The notes under the pieces were generated by a model. That model was not told the DNA's origin, ran no database searches, and worked only from the letters and a program-made list of their open reading frames with translations. This document shows, piece after piece, positions 24,793 through 36,467 of a stretch of DNA of 64,000 nucleotides. Position 1 is the stretch's first letter; every line of letters begins with the position of its first letter. This DNA is from Siphonodentalium dalli (Eukaryota > Mollusca > Scaphopoda > Gadilida > Siphonodentaliidae). Position numbers and translations under genes: made by a program. The stretch spans positions 201,275,959-201,339,958 of the forward strand of contig CP136062.1 in the NCBI GenBank assembly GCA_032622095.1, written 5' to 3'.

Positions 24793-26171
24793 CTTCATTA
24801 CAAATTGCCCGTTCCCAAAAGACATCACTGGCCCAGTGGGCGTGGCGATTAATCAATTGTGAATATCCAGAGAAACGCGAGTTACCTGGTGCGTTTCTTG
24901 ACTGAGGGCGTCATTAGGGAGTCGTGAAATATCACGAAGATCGGGATTGGTGCGCATTGTATTCAGAGTACCTCCAAAATTTATGAACTACATGTATTCA
25001 TGGGTTCGTTCGAGGGTGTCCAGCGGGAAAATTCTAATTTCCTACTGATCACACTGGATTTTTTTTTTAATTTGCAACCTCCCACCTGAATTTATTAAGC
25101 TGGACCTCAAGCTTTCCAACTGTTGCAAATTTCCGACATAAGACACCATCTGATCATTTTCCAACCGGTTAACATTTCAGTCACAACTTGACTGAAACCC
25201 TGGGTCTGAAACAAAAAATATATTGCTCTGATCCAATTCATCACGTTTGAAAGTCCCGAGAGGCATGAGTTACTGGTGCGTTTCTTGTCTGAGGGCGTCA
25301 TTTGGGAGTAGACGTGAAATGTCAGGAAGATGTTATTTGGTGCACACTGTATTCAGAGTGCATGACAACCATGAATATAGTGAGCGGTGGACCTTTTCTT
25401 ATCGTGCTCAATTTGGCTTGGGTGATATCAATGTCCTGTAATTTGTTATTTTCAGTGACCTGGCTCAGCATCCTCTCATGTACACAGTATATATGTCGTA
25501 TGGTAAATCCCAGTAGATTCTCTAACACACGCACGAAGCATCTTGGACTTATGAACTTATCCTGTCAAAACCCTTGAAACTTTTGTACTGTTTCTTGGTG
25601 GATTGATACAATACTGTATTCAGAATGCCACAGACATATGAACTACGGCAACTCAGTATAATCCCCATGTGGACATTCGGAAATCGTACATATTAGTGAA
25701 TATCGCCATAAAGTGTCTTTTATTATAGGGTTGGATATCAATGTAATATATTTAGGGGCTTCGTTCGTTGGTATTCAATTTCGAATTTCCAGCTGATCAC
25801 GGATCAAAATTAATTTGCACCCCGTCGATTCGAAGTTTATAGCTGACGCCCTGGTGCAAATTTCATTTGCAATTCCCGGGGTTCGAATTTTCCAACCGGG
25901 TCCTCAATCTTTTCAAATGCTGCATTCTTTCAACCTAACACACCCTATGGCTGACAATTTTCCAGTCGATAGCCATTCTGGTGGAACATATATAGACTTA
26001 AAGTATGAACATGATCAATTCTTGGTTTAAATAAAAAAAAACTAAAAAAAAAAAAAAAAAAACAAGCAAACAAACAACATAATTAAATAACTAAACCGTC
26101 TTCTCTTCCAACAATCGGCCTAACTTGAATGTCATAACAATTTATCCGGTTCCCAAAAGAAATCACTCGGC

Positions 26172-26325
26172 GTGGCGATTCTGGTGCGGGCGTGGCGATT
26201 CTGGTGCGGGCGTGGCGATTCTGGTGCGGGCGGGGCGATTCTGGTGCGGGCGCGGCGATTCTGGTGCGGTCGCGGCGATTCTGGTGCGGGCGTGGCGATT
26301 CTGGTGCGGGCGTGGCGATTCATTA
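26172..26325. repeat. 20-bp GC-rich minisatellite
   Basis: Eight copies of CGTGGCGATTCTGGTGCGGG with a few substitutions (CGGGGCG, CGCGGCG, GCGGTCG). The flanks belong to the fourth copy of the dispersed block, whose other copies hold a single GGCGTGGCGATT. All frames stay open across it and code for simple repeats. Confidence 0.9.
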
Positions 26326-26560
26326 AATTTGAAAGCGGCGCGAGTTACCAAGTACGTTTATTGACTGAGTGCAACATTAAGGATTCGGGAAATATTCACA
26401 GGAAATTCACTCCACTGCACGTAGAAACCGCGGACCCCCCCCCCCCGGAAAGCAACTGACAAACTTGCCCAGATACACGAATTAGAATACCCTCCATCTT
26501 ACTTGATTCTGGCATGAAATTTACGTTTAAAATATAGATAACAGATCACTTTCCCCATAC

Positions 26561-26742
26561 CTGCCACGTCTTTGTGTGCCATTGTTTAACCGGGCATTCC
26601 AGGGCAAGGATTTCAACCTCAGGAAATAGTGATTTATAAGGCAATTTGTCGTTACAAGCAAGGCATTGGCCACAATTGTCACTGTGTAAAGCCTCGTGTT
26701 TGCAGACAAAATTAGGCCCTTTTGTTGCACGGAATCCGAACA
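26561..26742 (-). CDS. Candidate internal exon, Cys/His-rich, unknown protein
   Basis: The minus strand has an acceptor-like TTTTATTGAG just before 26742. It then reads 60 open codons and ends ...TGGCAG followed by GTATGG, a consensus-like donor. The length is 182 nt (entry phase 2, exit phase 0). The peptide contains VCKHEALHSDNCGQCLACND, with closely spaced Cys and His (C-x2-H...H-x3-C-x2-C-x2-C) that suggests metal binding, and ends KQWHTKTWQ. I do not recognise the family and found no partner exons. It may be a lone transposon-derived piece. Confidence 0.35.
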
Positions 26743-27239
26743 CTCAATAAAACGTGGCCACAACAGATATCTGTGCATTAGGGAGGTGATGATTTTTTAC
26801 GATGTCTAATAAGCGACTATGCCACGCGCATGCATGTGATTTACTGATTAAATGTCATCATATTTTAAGGCTCGTCTCATTTGATAATGAAGTCTCCCCT
26901 TTATGAGTTACGCGGGGTCGACCAAGTCACCAATAAAGGAAGATTAATAGAAGCGTTACAGACCGAGACACTCGCTAGTCAATCTGTCTCTGTTGATGTG
27001 AACATTAATATATCAGTTAATACGGATTTCTCCCATTAAATGGGCTCGTGAACGGTTCTGACCAAGGGACTTAATTCGGGTCATTTGTGTGCCAGAACGT
27101 AAAAATGAGATCATCCCGTCTTAGGCTACTATTTCCGAGAGAATGTTCTCATAATAAGCTCGTCGTGATGTCATGCGGCGTCACTCTTGAGTCTTGACTG
27201 CACGTCGAGCAGATGTCAACAATAATGAAAATTCCTTAC
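26743..27239. other. Non-coding stretch
   Basis: No gene or repeat recognised. Confidence 0.35.
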
Positions 27240-28112
27240 TAGTCCAGTGCATTTATGAGAAAAAATGCCAAACCCGGAACTAATTGCAAGAGAATTTTTT
27301 TTTGCTGGAGTAAGTACATAAACCCTCCATAAACAACATACTAAAAATCGGCAAAAATCGGGAAAAGGGAAATTGGTGAATTTCGTGAAATAAATTTGGG
27401 GAAATTTGGTCAAATCATCAATTTATGGATTTTCATGGATGTTTATAAAAACAATAAAATTCACAAATCCTACAAAAAGGATGTGTATTGTGTCGTCCTC
27501 AGTTTCCTGAACCCAGTACTGAAAACCAGTCCCAGATTCATTACGTATTTTTCGAGTCAAATTTGGCTAAGTCCATACAATGGAACACACATTTTGTTTG
27601 AGAATATTTTATTCTCCTTATTCATAGATGCACATATTAATCATATTTTGTGTTTAATCTAGTGAGGAAATTGCTAAAACAGTGAAAAAGTCATTAATTT
27701 GGCACTAGTTTTTTAAATAATTAACCATATAATACGGCATTTGGCTCATTCTGCGAAATTAAGGCTCCAAAATCAGGTAAACTCGCGTTTTTGAAAGCAC
27801 ACAACTCGAAAAATACTTAAGGAATCTGGGAATGGTTTCCAGTTCTGGATTCAGGAAAATGTGGTCGACAAAATAGGCATGATATTTGTAGGACTTGTAA
27901 ATTTGAATTTTTTATATACATTCATGAAAATCCATATATTGATGATTTGACCAAATTTTCCCAATTTATTTTCCACGAAATTCACTAATTTCCCTTTTTC
28001 CGATTTTTGCCGATTTTTAGTATGTTGTTTATGGAGGGTATATGTACCAATTCCAGCAAAAAAAAAATCTGTTGCAATTAGTTCTGGGTAAAACCATAAA
28101 TGCACTGGACTA
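27240..28112. mobile_element. Large foldback element (873 bp) with TA ends
   Basis: The ends TAGTCCAGTGCATTTATG at 27240 and its complement at 28112 begin a long inverted repeat that runs nearly to the centre (about 27650-27720). Matching landmarks include AACCCTCCATAAACAACATA, AAAAATCGGCAAAAATCGG and GACCAAATTT with complements. TA at each end suggests a Tc1/mariner-type target duplication. No transposase is encoded; frames on both strands are Phe/Lys-rich artefacts. Confidence 0.75.
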
Positions 28113-29394
28113 TACCTAAATATGACCGTTGAGTGACGTTGGAATGAAAAGGTACCATTCAGTTTTCTCATAGGAAATAACACGTCCCCCCCCCCAAGGA
28201 CAAAGATAACCAGTTTCCCCCGAATGCGTCCATGCATGCCACATTCATATCATCATGGTTCTGGCTTACTACCAAGTATACCACTGCACGTTGTAGCCAA
28301 TGTGTGCGCTACGTGCAGAATGTGGATTAGACTACAATAGTTATCATATTGGATTGATAAGGCAGTTGATATGGATTTCCAAAATATGAAAATAATTCAA
28401 AATAATTAAATTATCAGTCCAAATTGTACTTGTGGTTTTCACTACGAGAATGCCGTTCACTATTTCTTTACCTGTCCTTATATTCTATAGAAAGAGCAAC
28501 CATTCAAGAACAATAGCATGAATTGGACTACATAATTATATTGTACCGCAACATTGAAGATTTACTATGCAGATCAGCCTTCATTACCAACGAACGAAAC
28601 GTTCTTTTATCTTCAGCTGATACCACTCACTGTATATAACTTTAACCACTGGACATAATATTTTCTATTCCCTCCCCCTTACCTCCAAACCAACCTAACT
28701 ATTATTTATTATTCTACAAATATGTGTCAGTGTTAAACAATCCCTGTGATTATCTTGTGTGTTTATTTCAAATTATGCCTCAGTTCTAACCAGTCTTCGT
28801 AAATTTGTTGATAATTTAGGAGAGAATAGCATGTAATAAGTTGAAACTAGTGTTCCCATCCCCATTGTACGTCTACTGTCTATCTTTCACCTATGTCCAA
28901 CTTTGGTTGGGATTTACAATAAGATATGTCATCATCATCACCAGTCTTTTTAATGATCTGATCCCCCAAACTCTTCGCACGTGTGGTTCTTTACCAGCGG
29001 ATTTGAACCGGTTGTGACACAGCAGTAAAAATATTGTGGTCATCTGAAAGAAGAGATGTTTGGGAAGTGCCGCTTCGTCATCTCCAGATTGAACTACACA
29101 AACCAGAATCACAATTTTTTAATGCTAATCACGAAAAGCAGCAACATATAACCCACGGCTTGAGTGACGGGTTTGATTTATCGTCATTTCAGCAGCTAGA
29201 TCATACTATACAACACTATCGGTTTTATAGGTGGAGAAACCTACCTACAAGAGGGTTAATTCTACTTGGGAATAACTCCAATGCGCCCAATGAACGGCAG
29301 CGTTCACACATTCCACATTCGCCACTCAGAGTTCATATTGCACACGTACATATGTAGCAAACAATAGCCCTCTGGGACGAATTGTCTGATAGCT
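28113..29394. other. Non-coding stretch
   Basis: The frame at 29034-29357 (+) is open for 107 codons and fairly even in composition, but no domain, start or splice context convinced me. The rest is AT-rich. Confidence 0.35.
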
Positions 29395-29584
29395 TACAGT
29401 AATGCCCTAAGTAATCGACAAATTTTCAGGATTTAGTCGTAATTATTGCTTGTTGCCATTCATCAGAAAGCACTCGGGAGAGCTTTCCAATGAATGGCAA
29501 CAAGCCACATTTCCGACTAAATCCTGAAAATTTATCCACAATTCTTCTGTGGTTAATGAGTCGATTACTTAGGGCATTACTGTA
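29395..29584. mobile_element. Tc1/mariner-like palindromic MITE
   Basis: The TA dinucleotide flanks terminal repeats CAGTAATGCCCTAAGTAATC and the complement ending GGGCATTACTG. TA target sites with CAGT-type ends fit the Tc1/mariner superfamily. The arms extend through TTTTCAGGATTTAGTCG and GCTTGTTGCCATTCAT to near the centre; the right arm has an extra insertion of about 27 nt. A solitary related fragment lies at about 51787-51845 in an intron of the GH16 gene. Confidence 0.8.
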
Positions 29585-30109
29585 ATTGTCAGGAAAATTT
29601 GCCAGTGTGTGAACGCAGCCTGAAGGGAAAGCAAAAAACGCTAAACATTATCAGCCATCAGCACAGCGGCCGTGATGGTGTCAAACTTATGCAATATTTA
29701 CGACAAAACACAAGCGGAGTAGATTTGCGTTTGTTTCCAACTCCCCAGTGCCTAATACAAAACCGAAAAACTGTGCTTACCGCCAGCGAATCCCCGAATG
29801 ACCTGTTTCAATGTGTTAGAATATTAGCGAACGTCAAATCAGACTCCCTAAAGAGTTGCCGTTGAAAGAAGCATTTTAACTGAGTCAGTTCCGTGGCGAA
29901 CGGAGAGCGATTCCGATGGAACAAAACGTAATTATTCGCCTCAGCAAACCATCAATCTTATTGCTATAAGGAATGGTTTGCATGGTCGTTGTTTCGTATG
30001 CTCTGTCTGTCGAACATTGGAGAGTTGGTTCGAATTATAGACCCCACGATTCAGTGTCAGGTCGCTCGTGCAATCGGCATCGAACAATTATACCTATAAT
30101 AGGTTCTAT
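29585..30109. other. Non-coding stretch
   Basis: The frame at 29599-29865 (+) has 88 codons with no recognised domain. Confidence 0.35.
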
Positions 30110-30300
30110 CGAGTAAAGTCTCGTCGTCTCCCGTGGGATTTCGTTCATCTGGGTCTATTTACTGGGAAGAAGTGATTCCGACTTTGCCAGAACGATTTCT
30201 CACAATCGCATTTAGCTCTGGATCACATGTGTAGTCCGTTGGATACATACGTGGACGATATTGTGACTGATACAGTCGTGCATGATATTGCCAACCGTAT
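30110..30300. repeat. Diverged duplicated block, copy 1
   Basis: Direct repeat of about 31170-31360: shared AAGTCTCGTCG, CTGGGTCTAT, ACGATTTCTCACAAT, GCATTTAGCTCT and ACAGTC.TGCA. No coding is seen. Confidence 0.65.
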
Positions 30301-31169
30301 TTTCATTTGATCTGGTCCTGTTAGTATGTTTATGAGTCCTGTTGAGCTAGATATGTTGTTGACGGTACAAAACCATGCTGTAGACTTAGTGTACCGTTAT
30401 TTTTCTTAAATTGCCAACGGTTTTTGTGTATCTGAACAATTCAGGGGAAGGTAACGATACATGTGTATAATTAAGTACACACACACATGTATCTTATATA
30501 TCACGTGACTTTCTCGCGTTCTGATTGGCTACACACTGCTATACTATTTTACGATAGTACCCCAGCAGGATTCCCACTCGCCTACTATTCTTTTTCTATT
30601 TATAGTAACAGACTAATTTCGCGCAATCGGATTTCCATCTGAAGACACGGCCAATCTGAAACAATATACCTTGTACGATACTTGTTGCAATATCGGTATA
30701 TCATTAGAATTATTGGCCAATTTTAATGATTTTACAAATTTCCACAGCTATCCAGTGTATTTAATATATATAGTGTGTCCATTTAGTTGGCAAACGCGGA
30801 CAGTATTTTTTTTTTTTTCATAGAAGACAAAATTTTTCCTTTTTCATGGAAGACAAACAAGTTAACTTCTGAAATTTCGCCAAAATGTTTTTGGTAATGA
30901 CGTATTCATAGTTATAGATGCACGAATCAAGAAGAGTTGCTGTTAGATAGCTATATATCTAATAACATAGTTATGCTCCCCTGCCATCGTCAACAGATTG
31001 CCGCAAAATGTCTCTGACATATCTGAGTAATTCAGGTCAAGGTTAATATTTGTTTTTGGAGAATCGCGTACATACGTATTAGAACATATTCTAATGATGA
31101 CAATACGAGATATTGCAAAAGGACTATGACATAATGACACCATGATTTTCGGATGGTATTGAAACAACC
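30301..31169. other. Non-coding stretch
   Basis: Contains a short CACACACA run near 30480 and a T-run at about 30808-30818. No gene recognised. Confidence 0.4.
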
Positions 31170-31360
31170 GACCAGTGAAGTCTCGTCGAATCACACGTGA
31201 TCTAGATCACCTGGGTCTATACTTATTGGTAAGAAGCGATTCGGTCTTCACCATCGAAATCATCATCACCAGCACGATTTCTCACAATTGCATTTAGCTC
31301 TATAGATCACATATGTAGTCTTCTTGATACAGCATATTATTCTGAATTATACAGTCATGC
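31170..31360. repeat. Diverged duplicated block, copy 2
   Basis: Partner of 30110-30300, about 1.06 kb downstream in the same orientation. Confidence 0.65.
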
Positions 31361-31361
31361 A

Positions 31362-31830
31362 CGTTAAAGGTACTCAATCCGATCAAACGGTCACCATACC
31401 ATCAAGTTACAACAACAAAATTTCTTCAAAATACGCTTTTGTTAACAGAATCGATTAATTGCAACAAAATAATGCTAACCGCTGTCAACTATGGTATAAA
31501 ATTTCCCCAAACGTGTTATTAATCAACATGTTGTTCAACGAAATATGGCCGCATTATCACTTTCGTATCACTAAATTAAGCCGTATTACCACTTGATTTT
31601 TGAGTTATCCATCTCCATCCTCAATTTTGTCTGAGACAATCGGTTTGACGACTCGTTTCTGGGCCACAAATAATTAAACATTTCGAGAAATAACAAATTT
31701 CAAAAATCGATATCTGATCACTCTGAGTTTTGATGGGTGCATGGGTTCCTCGACTCGAATAAAATATTTTTCTCCCTCGAAGTTAAAGAAATAGTCATTT
31801 GGCAGCATTAATTCGGATTATGCATCTTTA
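31362..31830. mobile_element. Palindromic MITE, AATCCGAT family, copy 2
   Basis: Starts GTTAAAGGTACTCAATCCGA and ends AATTCGGATTATGCATCTTTAA. It matches 5516-5975 in inverted orientation through its middle. Together the two copies define the family. Confidence 0.65.
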
Positions 31831-32065
31831 ATGCCAGCTATAGATTCAAACATGTGGCACCACCCAGTCCGGTTTTGATAGAAGTCCATGATTGTGGCGG
31901 TCATGCCGAGTTAGATACGATCTCTGTATGACAACACAGCGATGCTAGTGGAGAGTATCATCATTTTTCTCAAATGTTCCCGTTCTTTGACAAATCTGAA
32001 CAATTCAAGAAAATGTTGGTGTCTGTGTTTGGAGAAACAAGCACAAACCACCACACTGCTTTAAC
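31831..32065. other. Short non-coding stretch before the satellite
   Basis: Nothing recognised. Confidence 0.35.
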
Positions 32066-33556
32066 TTTACGTATAGCACATCTTATCTTTTTGTTTACCA
32101 CATCCCCCCTTTTTGTTTAGCACATCTTCTGTTTTTGTTTAACCCATCTCCCCTTTTTGTTTAGCCCATCTCCCCTTTTTGTTTGGCACATCGTCTCGTT
32201 TTGCGTAGCACATCTCATCTTTTTGCATAGCACATCTTATCTTTTTGTTTAGCACATCTTCTCTTTTAGTTTAGCACATCTTCTCTTTTTGCTTAGCACA
32301 TCTTCTCTTTTTGCTTAGCACATCTTCTCTTTTTTCTAAGCACATCTTCTCTTTTTGCCTAGCACATCTTCTCTTTTTGCTTAGCACATCTTATCTTTTT
32401 GTTTAACACATCTCATCTTTTTGCTTAGCACATCTTATCTTTTTGTTTAGCACATCTTCTCTTTTAGTTTATCAAATCTTCTCTTTTTGCTTAGCACATC
32501 TTCTCTCTTTGCTTAGCACATCTTCTCTTTTTGCTAAGCACATCTTCTCTTTTTGCTTAGCACATCTTCTCTTTTTGCTTAGCACATCTTCTCTTTTTGC
32601 TTAACACATCTTCTCTTTTTGCTTAACACATCTTATCATTTTGTTTAGCACATCTTATCTTTTTGTTTAGCACATCTTATCTTTTTGCTTAGCACATCTT
32701 ATCTTTTTGTTTAGCACATCTTATCTTTTTGTTTACCACATCTCCCCTTTTTGTTTAGCACATCTTCTGTTTCTGTTTGACCCATCTCCCCTTTTTGTTT
32801 AGCCCATCCCCCCTTTTTGTTTAGCCCATCTCCCCTTTTTGTTTAGCACATCTTATCTTTTTGTTTTGCACATCTTATCTTATCGTTTTGCTTAGCACAT
32901 ATTATCTTTTTGTTTAGCACATCTTATCGTTTTGCTTAGCACATCTTATCTTTTTGTTTAGCACATCTTCTCTTTTAGTTTAGCACATCTTCTCTTTTTG
33001 TTTAGCACATCTTCTCTTTTTGCTAAGCACATCTTCTCTTTTTGCTTAGCACATCTTCTCTTTTTGCTTAGCACATCTTCTCTTTTTGCTTAACACATCT
33101 TCTCTTTTTGCTTAACACATCTTATCATTTTGTTTAGCACATCTTATCTTTTTGTTTAGCACATCTTATCTTTTTGCTTAGCACATCTTATCTTTTTGTT
33201 TAGCACATCTTATCTTTTTGTTTACCACATCTCCCCTTTTTGTTTAGCACATCTTCTGTTTCTGTTTGACCCATCTCCCCTTTTTGTTTAGCCCATCCCC
33301 CCTTTTTGTTTAGCCCATCTCCCCTTTTTGTTTAGCACATCTTATCTTTTTGTTTTGCACATCTTATCTTATCGTTTTGCTTAGCACATATTATCTTTTT
33401 GTTTAGCACATCTTATCGTTTTGCTTAGCACATCTTATCTTTTTGTTTAGCACATCTTCTCTTTTAGTTTAGCACATCTTCTCTTTTTGCTTAGCACATC
33501 TTCTCTTTTTTCTAAGCACATCTTCTCTTTTTGTTTAGCACATCTTCTCCCTTTGT
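32066..33556. repeat. Satellite array, 22-bp unit with 489-bp higher-order period
   Basis: The basic unit TTAGCACATCTTCTCTTTTT plus GC (22 bp) occurs roughly 65-70 times. Variants (TTACCACATC, TTAGCCCATCTCCCC, TTTAACACATC, CTTTTAGTTTAG) recur in the same order: distinctive pieces such as TTCTGTTTCTGTTTGACCC at about 32765 and 33254, and TTATCGTTTTGCTTAG at about 32880 and 33369, are both 489 bp apart. That shows a higher-order repeat of about 22 units. The minus-strand frame ending near 33447 (KRRCAKLKEKMC repeats) is an artefact. Confidence 0.9.
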
Positions 33557-34489
33557 ATCGCATTCCATGTATGGACTTACACACACTACTTTGTTTGATG
33601 GTAATCTTATTCCACCAACAACCATATACATGGTAATCCGGAGCATAAATACAAAATAAGTTTATGTGCAGGAAAAAGGGGTTCAATTACATGTATGCAT
33701 ATTTTAAAGATGCATTCAGGTTTCCAGATATCCGATTACAACATCCAAAATCTACTTCAACACAATTCCGCTTTGTTCCGCTGAGAAAATGTTAAGAACC
33801 TAAATGTATAATAAGATATATAATCTACACCAATATATAACAAAGAATTTCATTTAGTTACTGAAATATTAACAAAACAATTATTGTTTTGTTACGACAT
33901 TCTTTATCGAAGTTAAGTGAAATAATGGACGGAAAATGTCAAACATCAGTGTCTTCTACATGTAGGTGCCAGCGACATTTGTCAAAGTTCCAAACGTTGT
34001 ATTGTATACACTCATATGCAGAACTCATATTTCCTGGATAACTTGCAAAGTGGAACTTCAGCAACTTTATAGTCCTCCCCCTGATATTGTCCGATTTTAC
34101 ACAAATGGTTCAGACCGTTTTTATTGTGAAATTGGAATGTATTTCGAGTTCTTGTGTGAACACGTTTGGGGTATTGCTTATGAAGCATCACTGTTTTTTG
34201 TGTTTTTATATATACATTGTGTTCGTTTAACTTACTTTTCAGGCAGCTTCTTTTAATTTGGTATATAGTATAGTTATAATGTTATTTAAAACCCTGTGGC
34301 GGTTTACATTCCGACATTATGCTCAGCTTTAATAAACCCTGCTCCGGTTCCATGCAGTGATCAATGTAGGTCGACTGAAAGATAAGTTCGTTACTTTTTT
34401 GCAGCATAAAGATTTGAGTATTCATACCATTTGGAAAAATATGGTTTGGCACGAAACAACAAAGAGCGTTCATGATTATTATATTCCTA
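33557..34489. other. Non-coding stretch
   Basis: The frame at 33966-34256 (+) is open for 96 codons and hydrophobic at its end, without a domain I can name. Confidence 0.35.
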
Positions 34490-34702
34490 ATATGGTAAAA
34501 ATAAAGAGCGTTTATCTCACTTCTGTGCGGAAAATTGAAAGCAGATGGAAAATTGCTGTGACTAGGCCATTTATTTCAGAGTATATAAACCAGCATATCG
34601 ATCGCTATATATCGACCTATCTATACTCCGTCAAAATTTCCAAAATAAGTAGACATAATTTGGCGGTTCAAATGAGCCAAATCCGCTCACGTGGGGTATA
34701 AT
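34490..34702 (+). repeat. Dispersed AAAGAGCGTTT repeat, copy 1
   Basis: Order of landmarks: TAAAGAGCGTTTATCTCACT, GGAAAATTGCTGTGAC, TTTCAGAGTATATAAACC, ATCGATCGCTATAT, AGTAGACATAATTTGGCGG. Related copies: 46930-47060 (right part), 49870-50030 and 50636-50670 (split by a minisatellite), 53450-53600 and 58530-58733. No terminal inverted repeat was evident, so it may be SINE-like; this is inference. Confidence 0.6.
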
Positions 34703-35756
34703 GTACATGTATATATTAATGGGATCATTTAAATCTGGATTTTATACGTGCATTATGTTTTTTGTTTTATTCCGTTGCGTGCAGACATCCATTTACAACA
34801 CCAACACCAGAAGCAACAGAAGAACACTATGCGATATCTGTTTACTTTTGTACCATTTGATGGCCTTGTTGCACTGAAATAAAAACGTGACTTATAAACA
34901 AGATATGTAGGCCTAAATACTCTCTAAATCCTTGAAACATGGAAAGAAAAATTATTTCCAGGAATATATGTAGAATATATATAAAAAGAGATATGTTCAG
35001 GTTTAACCGGGCATTTGAACCTAAAAAATATGTATACGTAAAATTTGGTAGTAGGGCGACAATATATCTCGATAAATATACACATAATACCTGGCTAGAG
35101 ATTTACGGGAGTCAAAGTAATTTTCTGTTTCTGTTTCCAATGAACGCTCTTTTTGAAGAACAAAAAACATTTAATTCTATGAATTGAGTAAGTTTTTTTT
35201 CGCGGAATATAAAGACATTCAAAAGTATTTCACGTAATTTATGGACCCTATTTTGGGCCGGAATGAAACATTCGAGTCTGTATAGCTTTATATCAGCCTG
35301 GAACCATGAATACCTATTCCAAGATCCACTGTCTGATTTGACACCATCAAATTAAGAATATTTGAGCCAATTTTCCATTATATACCTGGAAAAGGAAAAT
35401 GAAAATTACTTGCCATCACCATCAATCGTTATCTAACATCACGAACATCCACAAAATCGCCTCTAGGTACATATATATAATACGTCGAAAATGATCACAA
35501 AATATCATACTTGATAACGCTCTTTGCTATCTACCGCATGTGTGCGACGGAAGCCCGGACGCTCTTTATTCGAATACGAATAGTTTTATTGGTCATCAAG
35601 ACACCCTTTCAGGCAGAACAATTACTCATAAAAATATTACATATAGGAAATAAAGAGATAATTATGATTACGTTAATTAGTGAAAAATAGCAGTATGAAA
35701 ATTAGTCCTCATCCTGCCCTATATACCATGTAGTACTAAGAGTGTTAAGTTAAGTA
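34703..35756. other. Non-coding stretch
   Basis: No supported exon; the frame at 34939-35187 has no recognised domain. GCTCTTT words of the dispersed repeat occur near 35140 and 35560. Confidence 0.35.
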
Positions 35757-36182
35757 TAAGGGTACGTTCATATACACTGGCAAGTTTGCACGGTATGGTT
35801 TGCAGGCATTTTGTCGTAGAAAACGATATGGTGCCATAATATGAACGGAAACAAGCACATAAAGTAAATCTGCGCCACAGCTAACTACGTGCGAAGTAAA
35901 ATCTCTGTAGTTCCACTAGTAACGATGCTACCAGAATTTGCCTGTAAATATCATGCAATAATCTCGCAAGAATAAATCATGCAGGTATTTTTTTTAAGGC
36001 AAATTCCAATAGCACTGTTACAAGTAGAATTAGATAAATGTTACTTCTCGTGTCTTTCACTTTGGTAAAGATGCATGTTATGTGCACGGTTCCGTTCATA
36101 TTCTGGCACCATGTGGTTTTCTATGAAGAAATGCCCGCAAAAACACACCGTGCAAACTTGCCAGCGTATGAACGTAGCTTAA
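35757..36182. mobile_element. Palindromic MITE with GTACGTTCATA ends
   Basis: The left end TAAGGGTACGTTCATATACA and the right end GCGTATGAACGTAGCTTA are inverted repeats. The arms continue with CTGGCAAGTTTGCACGGT, CATATGGTGCCA-like and ATGAACGGAA segments and their complements at 36070-36160. The central part is unpaired. Its last bases are shared with the TTAA target of the next MITE. Confidence 0.7.
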
Positions 36183-36467
36183 CCCTTTACCCAACAAAAC
36201 GGCCAAAACCGGCCAAATAAAGCTTCAACAGCCTAAAATAACTTCGGTCTGTCTCAATAGAACCATACAAATATGGATATCATTGGAACCGGCTCCTTGA
36301 CCACATTGTGATAGTTACAGTAATGCCCTGTGCCAATGCATTCTCTTATATATGCGAGTCGACCATAGGTCGCCTCGCATATATAAGAGAATGCATTGGC
36401 CTATGGTCGACTCGCATATATAAGAGAATGCAGTGGCACAGGGCCATTCTGTTGGGTAAAGGGTTAA
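36179..36467 (+). mobile_element. TTAA-flanked MITE, family 1, deleted copy B
   Basis: TTAA at 36179-36182 and 36464-36467 with family-1 ends. The spacer between the two hairpins is missing: the first 69-nt module joins directly to the second half of the other module, as expected from recombination or slippage between the two inverted modules. It is inserted in the last TTAA of the preceding MITE. Confidence 0.85.

Larger units (their letters stand above)
23766..26400. repeat. Four diverged direct copies of a dispersed repeat block
   Basis: The shared order of words is CTTCTCTTCCAAT, CATTACAAATTGCC, CCCAAAAGAAATCACT, GGCGTGGCGATT, GTCCCGAGAGGCG, GTTACCTGGTGCGTTTCTTG, CATTAGGGAGTCGTGAAAT and GCGCATTGTATTCAGAGT. 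Copies lie around 23850-24080, 24440-24975 (split by a MITE), 25230-25345 and 26100-26400. Between them recur TTTCCAAC and CCTCAAGCTTTCCAA words also found elsewhere in the window. No coding is supported. Confidence 0.7.

Noticed and set aside
26125-26459. Arg/Gly- or Pro/His-rich repeat proteins on both strands
   Set aside because: Translation of the 20-bp minisatellite in several frames.
33447-33686. Lys/Cys-rich repeat protein on the minus strand
   Set aside because: Translation of the 22-bp satellite; no start, splice or domain support.
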